Assembly: GCA_016808115.1 (NCBI GenBank)
Contig: JAEQBH010004412.1
Coordinates: 264,491-328,490, forward strand
DNA: 64,000 nucleotides
Source of the DNA: Tetrastigma voinierianum
Taxonomy: Eukaryota; Streptophyta; Magnoliopsida; Vitales; Vitaceae
Direction: 5' to 3'
Both the position numbers and the translations under genes were made by a program. Within the stretch, counting starts at the first letter, position 1. Every line of letters starts with the position of its first letter. The notes under the pieces were generated by a model that searched no databases, had not been told where the DNA came from, and worked only from the letters and a program-made list of their open reading frames with translations. This document shows, one piece after another, positions 41,777 through 53,520 of this stretch.

Positions 41777-44700
41777 TTAATTCTCCAACTCTACATCTTG
41801 TTAGTCCCTAGCAAGATTTGAAACCAGTGACACTTCATCGACATGATCGGCAACAAAACGCAGGTGCGCTAAGCCGCGTTTCTCGAAAGCGGCAAAATTT
41901 GTTATAGTATCAACCCTGATAGAGTATGCAACCGTTTAACTCATTTTGAAACCATTGGGCCTCAAAGTAATGAACATAATAACAAATCTATTACAAAACC
42001 AAGATATTCATATAAGGGACCATGGAATTGAGGAAAAGAAGAGCTGTGAATGAAATTCATCTAAACCGAAACAGAAACAACATTATAAAGGCACACAATC
42101 CCAATACTACCAAGCAACCAATATGCATAAAAGTCAAAGAGGAACAACTAACACAACTAAAATCAAAAGGTTCTTTAGGCTTGTAACCTTACCATAGTTA
42201 CACAAATAGTGGCTTTATATGGAATAAAATGGGTGTCGTATGACGGGTCGAGGTCTCACCACCGCTAACACCAATTCCTGTATTCTTAACCCAATTTGGT
42301 GCCACCATTTCACATCCTCCCATCATCTCGACAAGAGAATGCATCTCATCAACACGCCGTTTAAGTTTCATCGTAATCCTTCCAAGTCGTGAGGGGGAGC
42401 CTTCCATCGTAAGTTCTCGCAGATGTGACTTTGTTGAGAGCTAAGGCCCAAATTGCTTCGTCCCCAATATGCACTTTAAACTAACTCCTTTAATCCCCGC
42501 GCTTCCATCCTTTTCTTTGTAAGGAGATGCCTATCGACCTAGCCGAGGGACTTGAAGAGGCCTAGAAATAGCCACTAGAGGATGTGGAAGACCGAGGTCT
42601 CAGGATGCAAACTTCTACTTTCGTTTCGCTGGTTCAAGCAGACGTCCCAAACAGGCACCCGCCTTCAACTAACCTCATTCAAGCCCACTGTATTCAGAAT
42701 CTGTGAGCTCTGAATGGGATACGCCCGCTTTCATCAGGGGATCGGCAGAATTCCCATTAGTCATCAATTCATACAAACTGGTGAATTCTCAATGATCTTC
42801 CCAAATTATCACCTCATACAAAACTGATTCTCTTGCCAAATTTCTCTTCCTTTCCATCCGATCATATTGTGAATAATTTTGTTCATTAGCCATTATTCAG
42901 CTCGAGCTTCCCGAAACGAATCCCTCATAAGAGTGATAAACCCTCTCTACAAACCTGAGAGGCACATGGCACGCAAACAACCTCGCATCGAACTCGCAAT
43001 GGCCCCGAGAGGCAAGGCCGCCACGGCATCAGGCGACATACCGGTAATAAGTGAGCTTATCGACCAGTGGTCGAATTTTGACCTGTTTCTACAACAAAGG
43101 TTCCCTAAAGTAGGCATCTAAACGCCGAGATTTTCAAATTCGAATAAAATTTTACTCAAGGTTGGTAGATAATTGCGATTTCGAAGACAAACAAATTGCA
43201 AATTTCGTCTCTCGACACCGGCCCCGATGTGGATGAGGAACAAGAATGTGTCCACTTTACATCCCGTCGTAATGAAAAAAAAAAAAAAAAACCCCGCTTG
43301 CAAATCGATCGGGGCCCACTTTCCGCTTTTGAACTCAAAAAGACTCGACAAACATGGCTTCATCTCTCATCTCGCCTCCGACGCCCCGCCTCGATGAAGA
43401 ATCTTTGTTTTCTTCTTTTTAAGGCCTCATGGAGGTATCACCTCTCCTTTTCACCCGCCCATAGAGGAGCCAGAGCCAATTTTTCCACTACGCCGATCTG
43501 CCATAAGGATATGGCAAGAACAGCGAATATAGCAAACAAGGCCCAAACACACAGAACGATATCCCAACAACCCATCTCCATAGTGACGGCTTGTCTGCTT
43601 CAATGGCTGAACTTCTCCCATACCACACGCAGATGCCTAATCCACCAAGAACAAAAAACCACCAACCCAAGCCACCCAAACAAATCCATGGAGACACAAT
43701 GAAATATCACAAAAAAGATGCTCTCAAAGAAATGAGGTGTGCTTACCACGTCTGTGCAGCGAACTGAGAAGAATCCAGATCAGAACGATGAAAACATTGG
43801 CAGGAACGTGTGATCTCGGGTTTGCTCGTGTGAGAGAGAAAAGTAGGTTAGGGTTCTCTCTTATATGGGAATGGAGAGGTAGGAAGATGAATAAATGGGG
43901 AAGGAAAACCTCGACTGGCCTCTCTTTTTTCAATCTTGGCAAGATTCTAAGACTGATTAGTGTGGCACGTACCAAAAGAGACCGCCTCTTATGTTACCCT
44001 GCACCACTAATCTGTCCCTTTTTTTTTTCTTTTTTTTTTTTCTTTTTTTTTTGTTTTGTTTTTTTTTCGTTTTTGTTTTGGGAACAAATAGTTGCCAATA
44101 TATAAATATACCCGTTTCAATGCCCATCTCGATTCCATCACCGCTCATTTCTTTCCCGCTCATATTCTCGGGCCTAACCCGATTCGTGGTTCATGGAATC
44201 CAAATCAGATTTCACTCTCTCGAGCACTCTTCTCATACTACTTATGGAGTCCACCCACTTCCGTGATCATGGTTCCTAGGGTTCTAACCACTGGCACCAA
44301 GGCTCAAGATGGCAAGGGTAATCTAAAATGATTTTTAAAAGTAACATAGAAATGATGGCCTAAAATCATCTTTTCATATATGGTGTTCTCAGAGAATATG
44401 ATGGCACAGCTTATCAAGGAATGCTAAACAAAGTAATAAATGGGTTTGATAGTAGACAAAACAAGAGTTTGAAGCAGAAAGTCTGTGACTTGTGTAGGGA
44501 ATTAGAACAGAATTCGGGGTGATAAGGTCCACAATATGAACACAAAAATTTTGTGCATGCTTGTTATTGTGTAAATGCATTGAGACTACGTGGAGTGTGT
44601 ACTTGAAGTCATGCGGCTACATACATCACAGGTCAAGTACTATACCCAAAAAAACCGCAAATCGAAAATTTTTGCCATGCATTGAACATGTAACATGCGC

Positions 44701-44960
44701 ATAGTTGGTTCCAACCAGTGTATGCCCACCCCCACTATAGAAGTAAGCATTGTCCTCAATGCACAGTGGTACCCACGATTAAATGGAGGCTTATGATAAA
44801 TGTTTGATGGCAATTGGTTCGAATTCTTTATTTATTTATTTATTTATTTTATTTGAAAATAAAAGGCATTTAAATAAAGAAAGGCAAATAAATGCAAGAA
44901 AGAAAACAAAAACTTATATACAACAAGGTAGGGATAGAAATTACTCCAAGGAGCATCCCT
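41777..44960 (-). other. Athila-like element, 3' region without assigned coding
   Basis: Lies between the integrase end and the 3' LTR, where some Athila elements carry an extra or env-like ORF. No such protein could be recognised. One block on the minus strand at about 43,118-43,210 reads CLRNRNYLPTLSKILFEF, but no family match is claimed. A polypyrimidine tract occupies about 44,018-44,068 on the plus strand. Confidence 0.5.
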
Positions 44961-44974
44961 GCAGAGCGGATCTA

Positions 44975-45193
44975 CTAGTTCCTACTACTCCCGACGTTTC
45001 GGCCAAAGTGCTCGAGAAATGGCTTAAGCGTGGCTATTGGATTTCTAAAGGATTTCATTTTTCTTCCTGATTTCAATTCCACTGCACCATATGGGTAAAC
45101 TACCTGACAAACAAAACTGCCATTCACCCAGAACGGTTTTCCGAAACATGTGCAAACGAGTCGTGACAAAGAATACCTTTTGGTGAGGTTCAA
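44975..45193 (-). pseudogene. Athila-like integrase C-terminal region
   Basis: The minus strand reads VYPYGAVELKSGRKMKS and, further on, ATLKPFLEHF, matching V-F-P-H-G-A-V-E-I-x-x-x-x-x-x-x-F-K-V-N-G-Q-x-L-K-P-F-L at the end of Athila pol. Confidence 0.75.
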
Positions 45194-45539
45194 AGGTTCA
45201 TAACAATGGTCTTATCATGAACAAACTTGAGCTTTCTTTGTAATCCGGAGTTTCCTTTATATGGATTCACGCCCTCAATTCATCAAGCCTGCTCATCCGC
45301 AGTTAGCTATTGTTTTAATTGGCCACAAATCAAAATTAAGAGTTTTTAATAGCCCAATATGCCCGTGGCTCCATTTCTGATCACAGATGACAAGCCTATT
45401 ATTATCAACAAGCCTATAGGAGACATACCAAGAATAGGTTTAAAAGCAAGATTTTATCCCAAGAGCATCTAGAAGTCGGCTGACTAACTTTGCGATTGGG
45501 GGCAACCGCTTTCCAAAATATGTTTGATCTCCTATTGGC

Positions 45540-46210
45540 TAATTCAAATTTCGATCTTCATTAGCTCAGGGGTGGTATGTCGTGGAACTTAGTGTGACTT
45601 CATAATTTTTCAACAAATTCTCAAAAGATCTATTTACAAAAAGTGGATTTACCATCGCTAATGATTGCACGAGGCACCCAAAGCCAGAAAATGTGTTCTT
45701 TATAATTTCCAAAACAACCTTAGATTTATTAGTTCGTGGCCGGAATGGCCTCCACTCACTTCGATTACAGCAGGTCAACCCAATTCAAAACATAAAGGCA
45801 ATCACAAGAAGGGTGAAAAGGCCTCTATTTAGTTTTATACTCCCAAGACCGAAATTTCAATGATTAAAATAGGAGTAAGAGGCATCATGTTTCTTCTTGT
45901 AACTCCTCCTTTAATTGCGGGTACCTAGCACAAGTTTTGCAAAAATTCAAAGCAATCTTTAAAAGTTGTGTGGCCAAGAAACCAAATTTACAGGATTTGT
46001 TCGCTGTTTGCCTTGCAGAGAAATGCCCTCCACAGGCTTCCGAATGGCAAAAGGTGAGCACCCCAATTTGATCGTCATTGGGTACACACCTTCTCATCAA
46101 CTGGGCCGGACAGTATTTAAACAAATATGGGTCGTCAAAATAATATTTCTTAATGTCCACCAAAAATTTCCTCTTTACCGAGAGGTCCATCGTGAACTTG
46201 ACCACACCAT
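45540..46210 (-). pseudogene. Athila-like integrase (zinc-binding and core remnants)
   Basis: Zinc-binding part: KRKFLVDIKKYYFDDPYLF, then RRCVPND, FCHSEACGGHFSARQTA and CKTCARYP, giving the H-x-x-x-x-x-H and C-x-x-C positions of the HHCC domain. In the core, minus-strand 45,566-45,778 has RPRTNKSKVVLEIIKNTFSG then NRSFENLLKNYEVT, matching the D-A-K-V-V-x-x-F and C-N-R-x-F-x-x-L-L-x-K-Y-x-V blocks. Shifts separate the parts. Confidence 0.88.
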
Positions 46211-46499
46211 AAATCGACTATGTCCGTGATACCATGGCAAAGAACAAAATAAAAAGCCTGCTCATCAGTGAAACCACGCCATGCGGTCATCATGAGAAAT
46301 GGATTCCAAGATCAACCTATATTATGTCACTACCACATTCCTAATTTCTTTTTATCTTTAATAGTCGTTAATTTCTTAAGTACAGAGGGATCCACCAGGT
46401 CAAATCGAGGGCCTAGCATCCCGCTTTAGAGAGTTAAGTACTACCGCATGATCCATGAAAATGGTTACTGAGACCTACAATGTATGACTGAACTTTTCT

Positions 46500-47820
46500 A
46501 GTAAGGTGACGACTACCAAAAATCTTTTTCCGCATTACAGAAATACGGTGCCTGAATCTGTTTCTATTTCGCATACAGATCGCCAAAAGCCTTTTATCTT
46601 CCCTTTGTCCTAAACAGCCCTTATAGCATAATCACTGGGCCACACATGATCTCCAAAGGGAGTGTCCCACTAGGAGCTCGCATGATGAGGAGACATTAAT
46701 ATAGTTTTCAGTTTATCAAAGCGTACTTCGCAAGCCCGTTACCACACAAAAGGGACGTCTCGCAAGCAAACTGCATAAGGGGCCGCCATGGCATTGAAAT
46801 CTTTTATGAATCTCCCTATAGAACGAAGATGTCCTAAGAATGATCTATATCTCTAAATAATAATTTAGGATAGGTAAATCGGGAGATCAACTCGACTTTA
46901 GCCTTATCCACCTCTCGTGGACTCCTTTTTCGAATACTCATGTGGCCTAAGACAACCTCAGTCACCATGAAGGACATCTTTCCTAATTTAATGGCGTTCC
47001 TTTCCTTCTCGACATCTCCAATACCTACGATTCTCCGCATATCCTCATATGAATCTCCAAAACCGAAAAGTCATCCATGAAAATTTCCCCAAAATGATTT
47101 CTATCATATCATCAAAAATCCCCATCATGTAATCGGGCCGAAGGTTCCGTGTATTACATAATCCAAAGGGCATTTTCCTAAAGGCAAATGTGCCAAAAGG
47201 ACAAGTGAATGTGGTTTTCTCTTGATCTTCTAAAGCTATCTCAATTTGATTGTACCCCGAGTACCCATTGAGAAAACAATAAAAGTCATGCCCTGCAACT
47301 CTCTCCAACATTTGATCGACAAAAGGTAAAGGGAAGTGATCTTTCCTAGTACCCGCATTGAGTTTCCTATAATCTATGCACATCCTCCAACCTGACGTGA
47401 CACGAGTGGGAATTATCTCATTATTTTCATTTGCTACCACCGTGACCTGATTTCTTAGTGGACTATCTGTTAGCCGACTCCACTTGCTATCCGTGAACGT
47501 GGGTAAATAACACCTACGCCTAAGAGTTTTGTAACTCTTTCTGATCACTTCACGACGCTTTACTGCCTCAGGGTTGTCTAGAGGGTTTAACATTCTTCTA
47601 AGTGAATCCTGTGGGTGCAGATCAAGGGGCTAATTTCCTCATTATCCGTGAATTGTCCATCCTAGGCAAGCCAGAGTTCTCACATCTCAAAAGCTTATTT
47701 TCTTGTTCTGACTCTAAAGAGGAAGAATTGATTACCGGAAAAGTTTCTTCTACCCCTAAAAAAGCATATTTGAGATGTGATGGTAAAGGTTTCAACTCAA
47801 GTTTTGAATTGCTCGCATAA
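46500..47820 (-). pseudogene. Athila-like reverse transcriptase and RNase H
   Basis: The minus strand reads LELKPLPSHLKYAFLGVEET (47.8 kb) and an open 182-codon stretch (47,045-47,593) with SGWRMCIDYRKLN, KDHFPLPFVDQMLE, CFLNGYSGYNQI, EKTTFTCPFGTFAFRKMPFG. FMDDFSV lies in a shifted frame near 47,070. RNase H-side traces are KMSFMVTEVVLGH and VDKAKVELI, then LPLEIMC. The usual catalytic FLDGYSGYNQ has Asn instead of Asp. Apart from 47.60-47.82 kb it forms the longest uninterrupted coding frame in the window. Confidence 0.93.
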
Positions 47821-48059
47821 GGGCATTGGTACGTGCGGGAGGGAAGAATTTGTTAAGGAATTCATTTCGCATATCCTCCTAGGTAAAGATTGAATCATGT
47901 AATATATGAAACAGAGAATCCTCACCTTGGTCATTTTAAAAGAAGACTTATCTCTACATTACATATTGGACTTGTATATATACACACTATAGGACCCAAT
48001 AACATGCTAAGACAATAGCTGAAAAGACTCAGATAATATCTAACACTCCTCTCAAGTCA

Positions 48060-49640
48060 GATATTATACGTCATATGCACCAAGCCCCTCACATAAACGT
48101 ATTTGCACCCTGTGACCTCCGAGATTTAGCAAAGATGTCCGCTAGTTGATCATTCGATTCCGACAAAACCAAGAGCCACACATCTCGATGCGATCTTCTC
48201 TAATGAAGTGCAAATAACTTCCCTAATGTGTTTGGTCCTTCACCAAGACCTGGATTGGCCAATATGCAAAACAGCCTTGGAAGGAGATCATAGTATGAGC
48301 GATTGTCTTATCCTTAAATTCCAACCCGGAGAAGGTGTCTCACCCATATGAGTTCACATGCTGCCAGGCCATAGCTCATTCCGCCCCGCCTAGATCCATG
48401 TTGTTTCTTACTCTTTCAGGATATTAGGTTACCACGCACGAAAACACGCACTCGGGCTCGAACGTCTATCCGTAGTGAGCCAACCCACTCCAGACCGTGT
48501 AACCACAACCCCAGCTGACTTCATCTGTGATAAAGCACTCCGCCCGGTGTACTTTTTAATATATCGAAGAATGCGGATTACAGCATCCCAATGGCTATCA
48601 CATGGTGATTGTAGGAATTGACTAACACCACTTACCGGAAAGGAAATGTCTGACCGAGTAATGGTGAGATAGTTTAGTTTACCTACGAGTCGTCGATATC
48701 TCCCAGGATCTCCTTGGAAGACTCACTTGCCCCGGTACAAGTTTTGACACATTAGGATCCATAGAGTGTCAACCGCATAAATTTAACATATCGTGGTTTC
48801 TTCAAGATGCTCTAAAGATACTTCCGTGGGGAGAGATTCACACCCGTAACCTGACGAAATTATCTCACCTCGTGAAAAGACGAGTTTCAAGTTCTAGTTT
48901 GAAAGTGGGTGAAAAGATGTTTGCCAGTCATCACCATCCCCGACATCCCGTAATGACGATGTCATCCACATAAACAACCGTGATAAATGACCACTCGCGA
49001 GTTATGATGATAAAACTAATGGTCTGGTCAGATCGCTGGCTACTGCCCAAATTCGAATTAAGAACCAAACGCCAAAACCATGCCTTGAGGAGATCATTCA
49101 ATACAGGCAGAGCCACAGAATCCTGGCACACCCAAACTCGTGACTCTCCCTCCTCGAAAGTAACAAAACCGGTGTGGTCGGCTCCATAGATAAACCTCCT
49201 GGCCGGAGATCACCTCATTTTAAGGAAGGCATTTTTAATATCCAACTGAAAAAGCGGCCAGGAACACATAGCAGCCATGGAGAGAAGGGCACTGATAGAA
49301 GCACCCGCAATCTGGGCTGTCACCATAATCGTAACCATAAACCCGAGTATATCCTTAAAGAACTGCGCCTTAAGGCATCAACCCCGGCCATATGACCAAC
49401 CTTAACCGTGGTGCACTCTAACGATAACCAACTGAAACTTACCAAATGGCAAAACAACAAGATCCCAAGTGCTAATGGAGTGCAGAGCAAAATGGATTTC
49501 ATCTACCATTGCCCACACTCGATGTGGGAAAGCCCTCACTGGTGTTCTTGTGAAATATGTTCAGAGGAAATTGCGAGAAACAAACGCAGCAGGGAAGATA
49601 ATCGATGGTAACTCAAAAAATTTTAAATAGGATGAGGATT
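48060..49640 (-). pseudogene. copia element 2 RT and RNase H
   Basis: RT has AWFWRLVLNSNLG, SDQTISFIIITREWSFI and the active site VVYVDDIVITG (48,951-48,990). The RNase H end has RRSHRDVWLL/ASRCVAL and SNDQLADIFAKSRRSQGAN, matching S-N-D-Q-L-A-D-I-F-T-K-S. About 48,290-48,880 aligns closely with 35,400-36,090 of copia element 1. Confidence 0.9.
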
Positions 49641-49989
49641 GCTAGTAGAGCGATTACCTTTCCAAAGAGCAATGAGCAAGTTATCGCACAGGCAGCCGGC
49701 AGGGAGAAGCCTCGAAGGTAGAGGGAAGTGAGTCACAGTGGTCCCAAAGAAGGGAGAGGAACAACCCGCACTAAGGATTCGCGACGATAAACCCGGGCTG
49801 GATCTGAGAAGACATCATCAAATCTAGGCGAGGAGATGATAGGAAGGGGTAAGACTCAAGAACGGAAGAGACTCCTGAGGGAGGAGAAGAAGCGGAGAGT
49901 CCCCCCGGGCCAAGGTGACATAATGGGAGAGAAAGCATCGATGAGTCCGAGGAATAACAACGATAACGCTTCCTCAAGTCCGGAATAGC

Positions 49990-50903
49990 CTAGAAGATTT
50001 ACCGTGGCCTCGTCAAAGCCTCATTCTCATCCCGGTGCCGAGAATACGAACAAAGCAAGTACAACCAAAGACACGAGGAGGAAGGAAATAAAGAGGTTGG
50101 TCAGGGAAAAGAAGGGAATGAGGAATCTGAGCATGTAACACATATGAGGGCATACGATTAATCAATAACAAGCTGTAAGAACAAAGCTGGCCCCTAAAAA
50201 CGAAAAGGAACATGATAGTGAAGAGGAGAGCACGTGAAATGGCCTCAATAAGATGACGACTTAGTTTCACTACTCCTATTTTGTCGGGAGTATGCGGAGT
50301 AATAAGAAGACTGGAAGTGAAGGATCCTATGTTGTGACATAAATTGAAACACAGAAAATATTCTCGCATTATCACTAATGCACATACCTAACAGAACATT
50401 GAATCGGGGTTGTAATTTCAAAGATAAATTTCGAAAATGTATCATAACCCTACCGATTTTTTCATTAAAATAACTACATCGAAAATAGTCATCAATGAGT
50501 GACAAACATCAAAGCCTAGCAGACGCAACCGCCGCTGACCCCAAACATCAGGACAAGTTCAAAGGAGATGTTGCCCGACATTCGAAACGCCATGAACGAG
50601 ACAATTTGTACGTTTCTGCCGACAGACTACACGCAAGTGACGCATAAAGGAAAAACGAGGGACCATCTCTCCGAAACTTAGAAAGACTAGCGGCCTGCAT
50701 AACTCGTGGGATGAGGAGTGGAGCACGCGGAAACGAACGCGTGAGATGATTACAGCAGGATAGAGGCCCCCGAGGACTCGGCCCGATGCTAATCGCTCTT
50801 CCCTCGCATTTCTGGGCTCTGTAAGAATGCCAAATCTATCATAAAAATACCGAACGCTTAAGAGTACGAAAGTGATTTTAATGATGGAAAATACAGATTG
50901 CAT
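49990..50903 (-). pseudogene. copia element 2 integrase and GAG-pre-integrase
   Basis: GAG-pre-integrase: RLASGRVLGGLYP and SNVGQHLL. Integrase core: LIDDYFRCSYF, SDNARIFSVFQFMSQH. C-terminal part: ISRALLF, SLLLINRMPSYVLHAQIP then PPRVFGCTCFVR. This is the D-D-Y-S-R / S-D-N-A-x-E / L-I-N-R-M-P-S / V-F-G-C series of copia integrase. KRYRCYSSDSSML (49,930-49,970) is the K-G-Y-R-C-Y-S-P block. Confidence 0.9.
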
Positions 50904-51289
50904 GACACTCTAGGAGAGCAGATGATGTATGAGAGGTAGTGGCGGAGAGGATGAGCTAAACTAATACCTTTAGCCACGCTTGAGAACCATTAGCCAAGGT
51001 AACAAAGTGAAGTAAAGTAGGGTAGTAGTAAGAGAAGAGAAAATATTTTATTACGTAAATGTGACGAAAGCACTGTGGTCTAGAATCCGGTAGTCCAAGA
51101 GAGATAAGGAGTAAGGGGCAAAGAGGCATTATCGATCCGGGCAAATGGGTGAGGCAATGGAGCTGAGACTTGGCCGCTTGATAGCGAAGATAGGTACTAC
51201 ACACCGTTGGGGAATACCCCGAGATGTGTGAGCTCGCAGTCCGCTACTGAGAATCGGGACCGAAGATCGCCACATGTGCAAGTAAGGGA

Positions 51290-52058
51290 GGCCATCCATG
51301 CAAATCGATAACTACGATCATGAGGTGGGCCGTTTATTGCACAAGTGCAATGAGGACGTTTGTCCGACTCTGCGCACACTGCGTCCTCCCGGCTGTTAGA
51401 AAAGGAGAAACTCAATGTAAGAATTCCAAAGGGCTATAAGATGACAGAGTCTGTGTGGAGGAGATACGGAGGAGGCGAGCAAACACATCATCCAAGGATG
51501 GGACTGATGGATTGCCAAGAATCTGATCTCGGAGGGTCTCAAGATTCGGACGGAGGCCAATGAGAGTAAGGACCATGGTTAACTCATTAACCTCGCTTTT
51601 GTCGAGCCTCTACCACTGTCACTAGTAAGAGGCATCAATGTCAGAACTCCTCCTAAGAAAGGCACCGCCAATATAATTTTCGATAAATTCATGTCTCGTT
51701 GTCTGATATTAACAGCGGTGGCCACCTTTATAAAGGCATTGGATATCATTCAGCAGATAGAACTTCTTGCCTCGATTCCAAAACTTAGCCATGTCTCAGG
51801 TTCGACATTTGAGCTGTGCCTTGGATCAATCGACGCTACAATACGCCACATGTCGGCATCTATTTTCTTCCAGCAAATTTTGTCAAGATTTAGGTATAGC
51901 ATCCTCCTGCAATAAGATGATCCTCATAACCTCGTCCCATGAACTGAGTTCCAATGTGGTCGATCAGAGAGATAATTCTCACTACCAATCAATTTTTTTG
52001 AGGTGATAGTAGGAGATCCAGAGATAACAGAATTAAAAATAGAATTTTTAGTTGCCAT
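51290..52058 (-). pseudogene. copia element 2 gag
   Basis: From ATG at 52,058 the minus strand reads MATKNSIFNSVISGSPTITS then KKLIGSENYLS, followed across shifts by KKIDADMWRIVASIDPRHS and RDMNLSKI. These match plant copia gag (S-x-K-L-x-G-x-N-Y-x-x-W, UBN2-type). A zinc-knuckle relic RPHCTC ... HDRSYRFAW lies at about 51,300-51,365. Confidence 0.85.
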
Positions 52059-52765
52059 ATCCACTTAACTGGAGATTGAATCACGTTTGGATTGAAGAGA
52101 GCCCTAATAGGAGGCGACCACTACTGTGGAGCTTGAAATCACTGGGCCGGTGGAACTTGAAATCACAAATAGGAACTCGGAGATGAAGAAAAGAGGACGC
52201 AAACTGGGTGAGAAGACGACCGATGAGGCCACGAGGCAAAATGGCAAAAGGTGGATGAGGAGGGCTCAGGTGGATCACGGAGGGATAGAGCAGCTAAGAT
52301 TTGCCACGACGACCAGATAGTGGAGTCCCGCCACGAAAAGGAGCTGACAACACACGCGCCGGCTGCCAGACGTGCCGCCGAGGAAGGAGGCCCGATGGCG
52401 CGCAAGGCGAGCCGTTGCTACGGCTGGGTTACCCACGTGCAGATAGGCCTCCGTGCCTCAACTGCGGGTTTGGGGGAGGAGAAGAGCTTCGCCGGAAGTC
52501 AGCCGACGGCAGACCAAGTGGCGAGAAGGAGATCCGACAACGGAGAAGGAGATCTAATGAACACGTATCAACGAAAAATAAATTGTGCTTTCCTTTAGCC
52601 TCTGGCTGACCGGTGAAGAGAGAAAAGAGAGAATCCTTAATTTTATTATTTTCACAGAAAAGAAGACTTATCTCTACATTACATATTGGACTTATATATA
52701 TATACACACTTATAGGACCCAATAACATGAAGAAGACAACAAAGGAAAAGACCATAATATCTAAT

Positions 52766-53505
52766 TGCAGCAAGCGAATGGAACGATTAGTTTTTCTTTA
52801 GAGATAGCTGGGACACATCACAAATTATGTGAGAGGCCATCCAAAGAGAGGAAATGCACCGCAAACATCCTCAAAGTCCCATGAATGAGCAGGGGTTCTA
52901 ATCGACTTCTGATATTGATAGTGGAGAAGCCTGATCATTCCGACTTATATAATTGGTTGTTTCAGTTAATACACGAATTTGTTGTGAAGTTCGAGGTTGC
53001 AAAAAATCTCCTGAGAGTTCTTTCCACATTAGGTAATGGGGTTGTGGGAGCCCGGACATTGATTTCACCGAAGCTAACATTTCCCTCCTTTACCATCGGA
53101 GTTGCTTCGGGGGAGTGTACCACCATCTCCACAGCAGGGAGGTTCATGGAGTCCTTGGGGTTAACAGAACCCTTGAGCATTTGGATTGAAAAGAGGTTGC
53201 TGACTCCCGGGATGGTCCATTTGAGGTGTAGGGTTCTGAAAACAACAATTGACTTTATTATGTGGGACTCTTCACTTCGGAGGTATAATCCTTACAGGTG
53301 CCGGGCGCTGCTCTGCTATGAGCCCAAACCGACGTGCACCATCCTACCTTCCCAAGTAGATAACTACCTTACTTAAATTTCTTCTCACAAAAACAGGGGG
53401 AATTAAAATAGTGTTGCAGAGAACATCGATTCCGCGGCTGGCAATTGTAAATTACTCCTCTAGCTCTCTTCGTGATCAACTAGGATTGCTCGCTACTCCT
53501 CGAAG
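52766..53505 (-). other. Athila-like element, leader and gag remnant
   Basis: Lies between the nested copia and the primer-binding site. A 163-codon open frame on the plus strand (52,885-53,376) runs opposite to the element and matches nothing known to me. The minus strand here shows no recognised gag motif. Most of gag is therefore deleted or too diverged. Confidence 0.45.
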
Positions 53506-53516
53506 CAACGGCGCCA
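53506..53516 (-). promoter_or_regulatory. Athila-like primer-binding site (tRNA-Asp type)
   Basis: The minus strand reads TGGCGCCGTTG, complementary to the 3' end of plant tRNA-Asp, the primer reported for Athila-type elements. It lies four bases from the right LTR and fixes the element's orientation. Confidence 0.85.
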
Positions 53517-53520
53517 AAAA

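Larger units (their letters stand above)
47898..52765 (-). mobile_element. Ty1/copia element 2, full-length but degenerate, nested in the Athila-like element
   Basis: LTRs at 47,898-48,045 and 52,613-52,765 are the same family as copia element 1. The minus strand carries the complete copia order: gag from ATG at 52,058, zinc knuckle near 51,330, GAG-pre-integrase (50.56-50.9 kb), integrase (49.99-50.5 kb), RT (48.88-49.64 kb), RNase H (48.06-48.88 kb). Athila-like sequence resumes on both sides. No clear target duplication was found. Confidence 0.92.

Noticed and set aside
43196..43702. 168-codon plus-strand open frame in the Athila-like 3' region
   Set aside because: It includes a poly-lysine run from an A homopolymer and resembles nothing. 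It lies opposite to the element's coding strand.
43957..44163. Lysine-rich 68-codon frame
   Set aside because: Produced by the pyrimidine tract at 44,018-44,068; low-complexity artefact.
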